A program made the position numbers and the translations under genes. From Lachnospiraceae bacterium UBA1753 (GTDB lineage Bacteria > Bacillota > Clostridia > Lachnospirales > Lachnospiraceae), in NCBI GenBank assembly GCA_002317595.1, contig DCHL01000015.1, forward strand, positions 1 through 8,305: 8,305 nt of DNA, read 5' to 3'. The notes under the pieces are model-generated. The model had not been told where the DNA came from and searched no databases. It saw only the letters and a list, made by a program, of their open reading frames with translations. Positions 6,670-8,305 of this stretch are shown in pieces. Within the stretch, counting starts at the first letter, position 1. The number at the start of each line of letters is the position of its first letter.

Positions 6670-7152
6670 AGATGGGTCATCCTCGGTATTCTCTATTTTT
6701 CTCACAACGAGATAGTAGGAGTAGTCGGGGCTGACAGTCACGCTGACGCGGTCTCCAACCTTGCGGCCGAGCAGGGCCTTGCCGATGGGGGACTCGATTG
6801 ACACCAGGTTCTTTGTGGAGTCGCCTCGGATCGATGTGACGAGACGGTATACTTCTTCACAGTCGTCCTCTTCAAAATACACAGTCACGGTATTGTTGAT
6901 GCCGATCTCGTCGCTGGCAGAGGAGTCATCCACAACCTGTGCGTTCTTCAGCATTCTCTCGAGGTAGCGAATCCTGCCTTCATTCTGATTCTTGAACTTC
7001 TTGGCCTCGTGGTACTCAAAGTTCTCTGACAGGTCTCCCTGAGCCCTTGTCACCTTCACTTCCTCAATGGCCTTGGGCCTTATGACGAATTTGCGCTCGT
7101 CAATCTCAGCCTGTATTTTGTCTATATCCTGCTTTGTTAATCTTTCACCCAT
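6649..7152 (-). CDS. greA: Transcription elongation factor GreA
   Basis: A 167-residue Gre factor, slightly longer than E. coli GreA (158). GreA enters the secondary channel of RNA polymerase and stimulates cleavage of backtracked RNA, rescuing stalled complexes. The N-terminal coiled-coil hairpin (about 5-75) carries GDLSEN (39-44) at its tip; Asp40 and Glu43 match the catalytic acidic pair (Asp41, Glu44 in E. coli). The C-terminal FKBP-like domain shows SPIGKALLGRKVGDRVSV (121-138), a strong family signature. The tail after about 153 (ENTEDDPSLKIKKF) is charged. GGAG (plus coordinates 7159-7162) six bases upstream supports the start. It lies 92 bp downstream of the DUF89 gene on the same strand with no obvious terminator between, so both probably share the promoter near 8150. 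The 3' end lies within the 35-bp direct repeat. Confidence 0.95.
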   Translation of the reverse strand: MGERLTKQDIDKIQAEIDERKFVIRPKAIEEVKVTRAQGDLSENFEYHEAKKFKNQNEGRIRYLERMLKNAQVVDDSSASDEIGINNTVTVYFEEDDCEEVYRLVTSIRGDSTKNLVSIESPIGKALLGRKVGDRVSVTVSPDYSYYLVVRKIENTEDDPSLKIKKF

Positions 7153-7192
7153 ATTAGTCTCCGGTTTCGGTCTTGTATTATGTTCTGAATTT

Positions 7193-7240
7193 AGTTCTGT
7201 GATTGATCCTATGATCAGTTCTGTGTTTGACCTTATGATT
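7193..7240. repeat. 24-bp imperfect tandem repeat between DUF89 gene and greA
   Basis: Two adjacent 24-bp units (7193-7216 and 7217-7240) match at 20 of 24 positions; each starts AGTTCTGTG and has ATGAT near its end. A more degenerate similarity may continue to about 7170. The array fills most of the 92-bp gap, starting four bases after the DUF89 stop in its reading direction. I see no strong hairpin in it. Confidence 0.85.
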
Positions 7241-7244
7241 AAGC

Positions 7245-8099
7245 CTATTTTTTTATGAACATCCCTGTGTATTTTGGAACGTTGAATCTTCCTGTGAATA
7301 GCTCACACTTGCACAGGAAAGAGTAGTACACTGGTCTGTCGCAGTTAAGCAGCGATTCAAAATTGCCCTGTCCCTTCGACAGTATGACATCGGCACTGTC
7401 AAATATCTGTCTTTCGTTGTCCCTAAGCATTGACGGAACAGTTCCGGCAACCGAGCAGCCGTTTGTGATGATTGTGGCTTCAGTGTCGAGCCCTGTAAAA
7501 GCAGCGTCGCTTCTTGTGGCATCATTGAGCACATCCACATCCCGGACCATGGCGTAGGTTGTGAGAAGCGGATATTTTTTCTTCAGCTGTCTGAAAAACA
7601 GTTTGTCGAGTACAATCTCGCCGCAGTTATCACAGAGCAGCAGGAAGGTCTTTCCCTTCGCACAGTCCTCACAGAACTCCTTGTAGGTATCCTCGGGAAT
7701 CTCGCAATTCTCGGCTTCGTTTATGAGCTTCATGAGGATGTCATCGTTCACTTCTGCCATTGCGCCAAAATCAATGTAGTTTCCGACCCTGGCAAAGGCT
7801 ATTGCCTGGGCGAGCGGATCCTCGGCGCTCTCTATGCGTTTCGTAATCTCGTCCTCGAGGTCGAGCATGAGCCTGTTATATTTTTCCTTCGGGTATGAGG
7901 CAGGGTCAATGCCGTAGCCTATCTGAATCTCCCTGAAGAGGGAGACGATGTATGGTGAGGTGTCCTCGTTGGTCACGCCCTCAAGGACCTTCCTTATGTC
8001 AGCGAGAAACAGTTCGCGCTGCGCTTCGTCACTAATTTTTTCCGATAGTTTAACCTGCTTCTTATACAGGCATTCCTTGCAGTTTCGTTCGATGTTCAT
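7245..8099 (-). CDS. DUF89/ARMT1-like metal-dependent damage-control phosphatase
   Basis: A 284-residue protein of the DUF89 family (PF01937, ARMT1-like). Characterised members are metal-dependent phosphatases that remove damaged or surplus phosphometabolites, or in some eukaryotic reports methylate protein carboxyls; the substrate here cannot be told. Diagnostic motifs in order: an N-terminal C-x2-C (Cys7, Cys10), GNYIDFG (106-112), CDNCGEIVLDK (156-166, with metal-binding candidates Asp157 and Asn158), VRDVDVLNDAT (185-195, Asn192-Asp193) and SKGQGNFE (241-248). The cysteine pair and compact size fit the archaeal/bacterial AF1104-like subfamily I. AGGGG (plus coordinates 8107-8111) seven bases before ATG 8099 supports the start. 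It is the first gene of the likely DUF89-greA transcript. No signal or membrane segment is seen, so it should be cytoplasmic. Confidence 0.88.
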   Translation of the reverse strand: MNIERNCKECLYKKQVKLSEKISDEAQRELFLADIRKVLEGVTNEDTSPYIVSLFREIQIGYGIDPASYPKEKYNRLMLDLEDEITKRIESAEDPLAQAIAFARVGNYIDFGAMAEVNDDILMKLINEAENCEIPEDTYKEFCEDCAKGKTFLLLCDNCGEIVLDKLFFRQLKKKYPLLTTYAMVRDVDVLNDATRSDAAFTGLDTEATIITNGCSVAGTVPSMLRDNERQIFDSADVILSKGQGNFESLLNCDRPVYYSFLCKCELFTGRFNVPKYTGMFIKK

Positions 8100-8147
8100 T
8101 GTGATACCCCTGTTTTCTGATATGCATGATTCCCACTAAGCCACATC

Positions 8148-8177
8148 ATTGTACCACAGATTCGGGTACTTTGAAAA
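8148..8177 (-). promoter_or_regulatory. Putative extended -10 promoter for the DUF89-greA operon
   Basis: On the minus strand TACAAT (plus 8148-8153) is preceded by TGG, an extended -10 element, with TTTTCA (plus 8172-8177) 18 bp further upstream as a weak -35. Transcription would start about 40 bases before the DUF89 ATG. An inverted repeat GTACC-N9-GGTAC (8151-8155 and 8165-8169) overlaps the -10 and spacer and could be an operator. Confidence 0.5.
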
Positions 8178-8224
8178 AATAAGTAGCGCATTATGGGAAA
8201 ATATGTATTAATATAAAATAAATC

Positions 8225-8305
8225 AAGATATCCCCTGAGCTTTAGCTCTGGGATATAGCTTGTTACTCCAGGGTTCACTTCCAGGAGCATTAGCAGCGTA
8301 GCTGC
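8225..8305 (-). ncRNA. Three consecutive stem-loops: possible IS200/IS605 right end/omega-RNA 3' part, or terminator region
   Basis: Read on the minus strand, three stem-loops follow each other: 8305-8293 (GCAGC-TAC-GCTGC), 8287-8266 (CTCC-T-GG paired with CC-T-GGAG) and 8261-8225. The last is a long stem built from AAG/CTT, a two-base bulge, ATATCCC/GGGATAT, a small internal loop and GAGC/GCTC around a TAAA loop. A long imperfect terminal hairpin with this loop, preceded by small stems and a GTGAACCC stretch, is reminiscent of the right ends of IS200/IS605 elements, which in TnpB-encoding members are transcribed as omega-RNA. This is recalled resemblance, not a database match. No TnpB coding sequence is visible; it would lie beyond the window. 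Alternatively, the last hairpin plus the T-rich TTGATTTATTTT is a terminator of an upstream minus-strand gene. Confidence 0.4.

Noticed and set aside
8096..8290. 64-codon minus-strand frame over the right-edge hairpins
   Set aside because: It crosses the stem-loops and the DUF89 promoter, has no ribosome site and ends overlapping the DUF89 start; stems explain the sequence better.

Overview
The window looks like a chromosomal segment from an anaerobic Firmicute, most likely Lachnospiraceae (Butyrivibrio, Roseburia and relatives). This is inferred from protein style (short lysine-rich N-termini, an acidic-linker lipoprotein, a ferredoxin-type siroheme reductase, a DUF89 protein), strong GGAGG-type ribosome sites, moderate GC and AT-rich intergenic gaps. 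No rRNA, tRNA, CRISPR array or intact transposase gene is visible.

Plus-strand half, left to right: the 3' part of an unrecognised gene cut by the left edge (3-677); a small FMN-binding flavin reductase family gene (794-1300) closed by a clear Rho-independent terminator (1312-1347); a lipoprotein with a long acidic linker (1443-2270) followed by a strong hairpin (2307-2333). Directly after that hairpin lies a good sigma-A-type promoter for a siroheme nitrite/sulfite reductase (2452-4014). A TtcA-like tRNA thiolation enzyme (4054-4758) follows closely, probably in the same transcript, and then comes a large O-antigen-ligase-type membrane protein (4843-6624).

Minus-strand half: a DUF89/ARMT1-like metal-dependent phosphatase (8099-7245) is followed by greA (7152-6649), behind a plausible extended -10 promoter at 8148-8177. 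The two halves converge at 6624/6649, where a 35-bp near-identical direct repeat spans the 3' ends of both genes.

Functionally, the reductase would supply sulfide from sulfite and its neighbour installs sulfur in tRNA, so the pair reads as a small sulfur module. The remaining genes are ordinary housekeeping or cell-surface functions. The least explained stretch is the right edge (8225-8305). It forms three consecutive stem-loops and resembles the structured 3' end of an IS200/IS605-type element (omega-RNA/right end) arriving from outside the window on the minus strand. A terminator behind another structured RNA is the main alternative. No novel defence or other multi-gene system can be demonstrated here.
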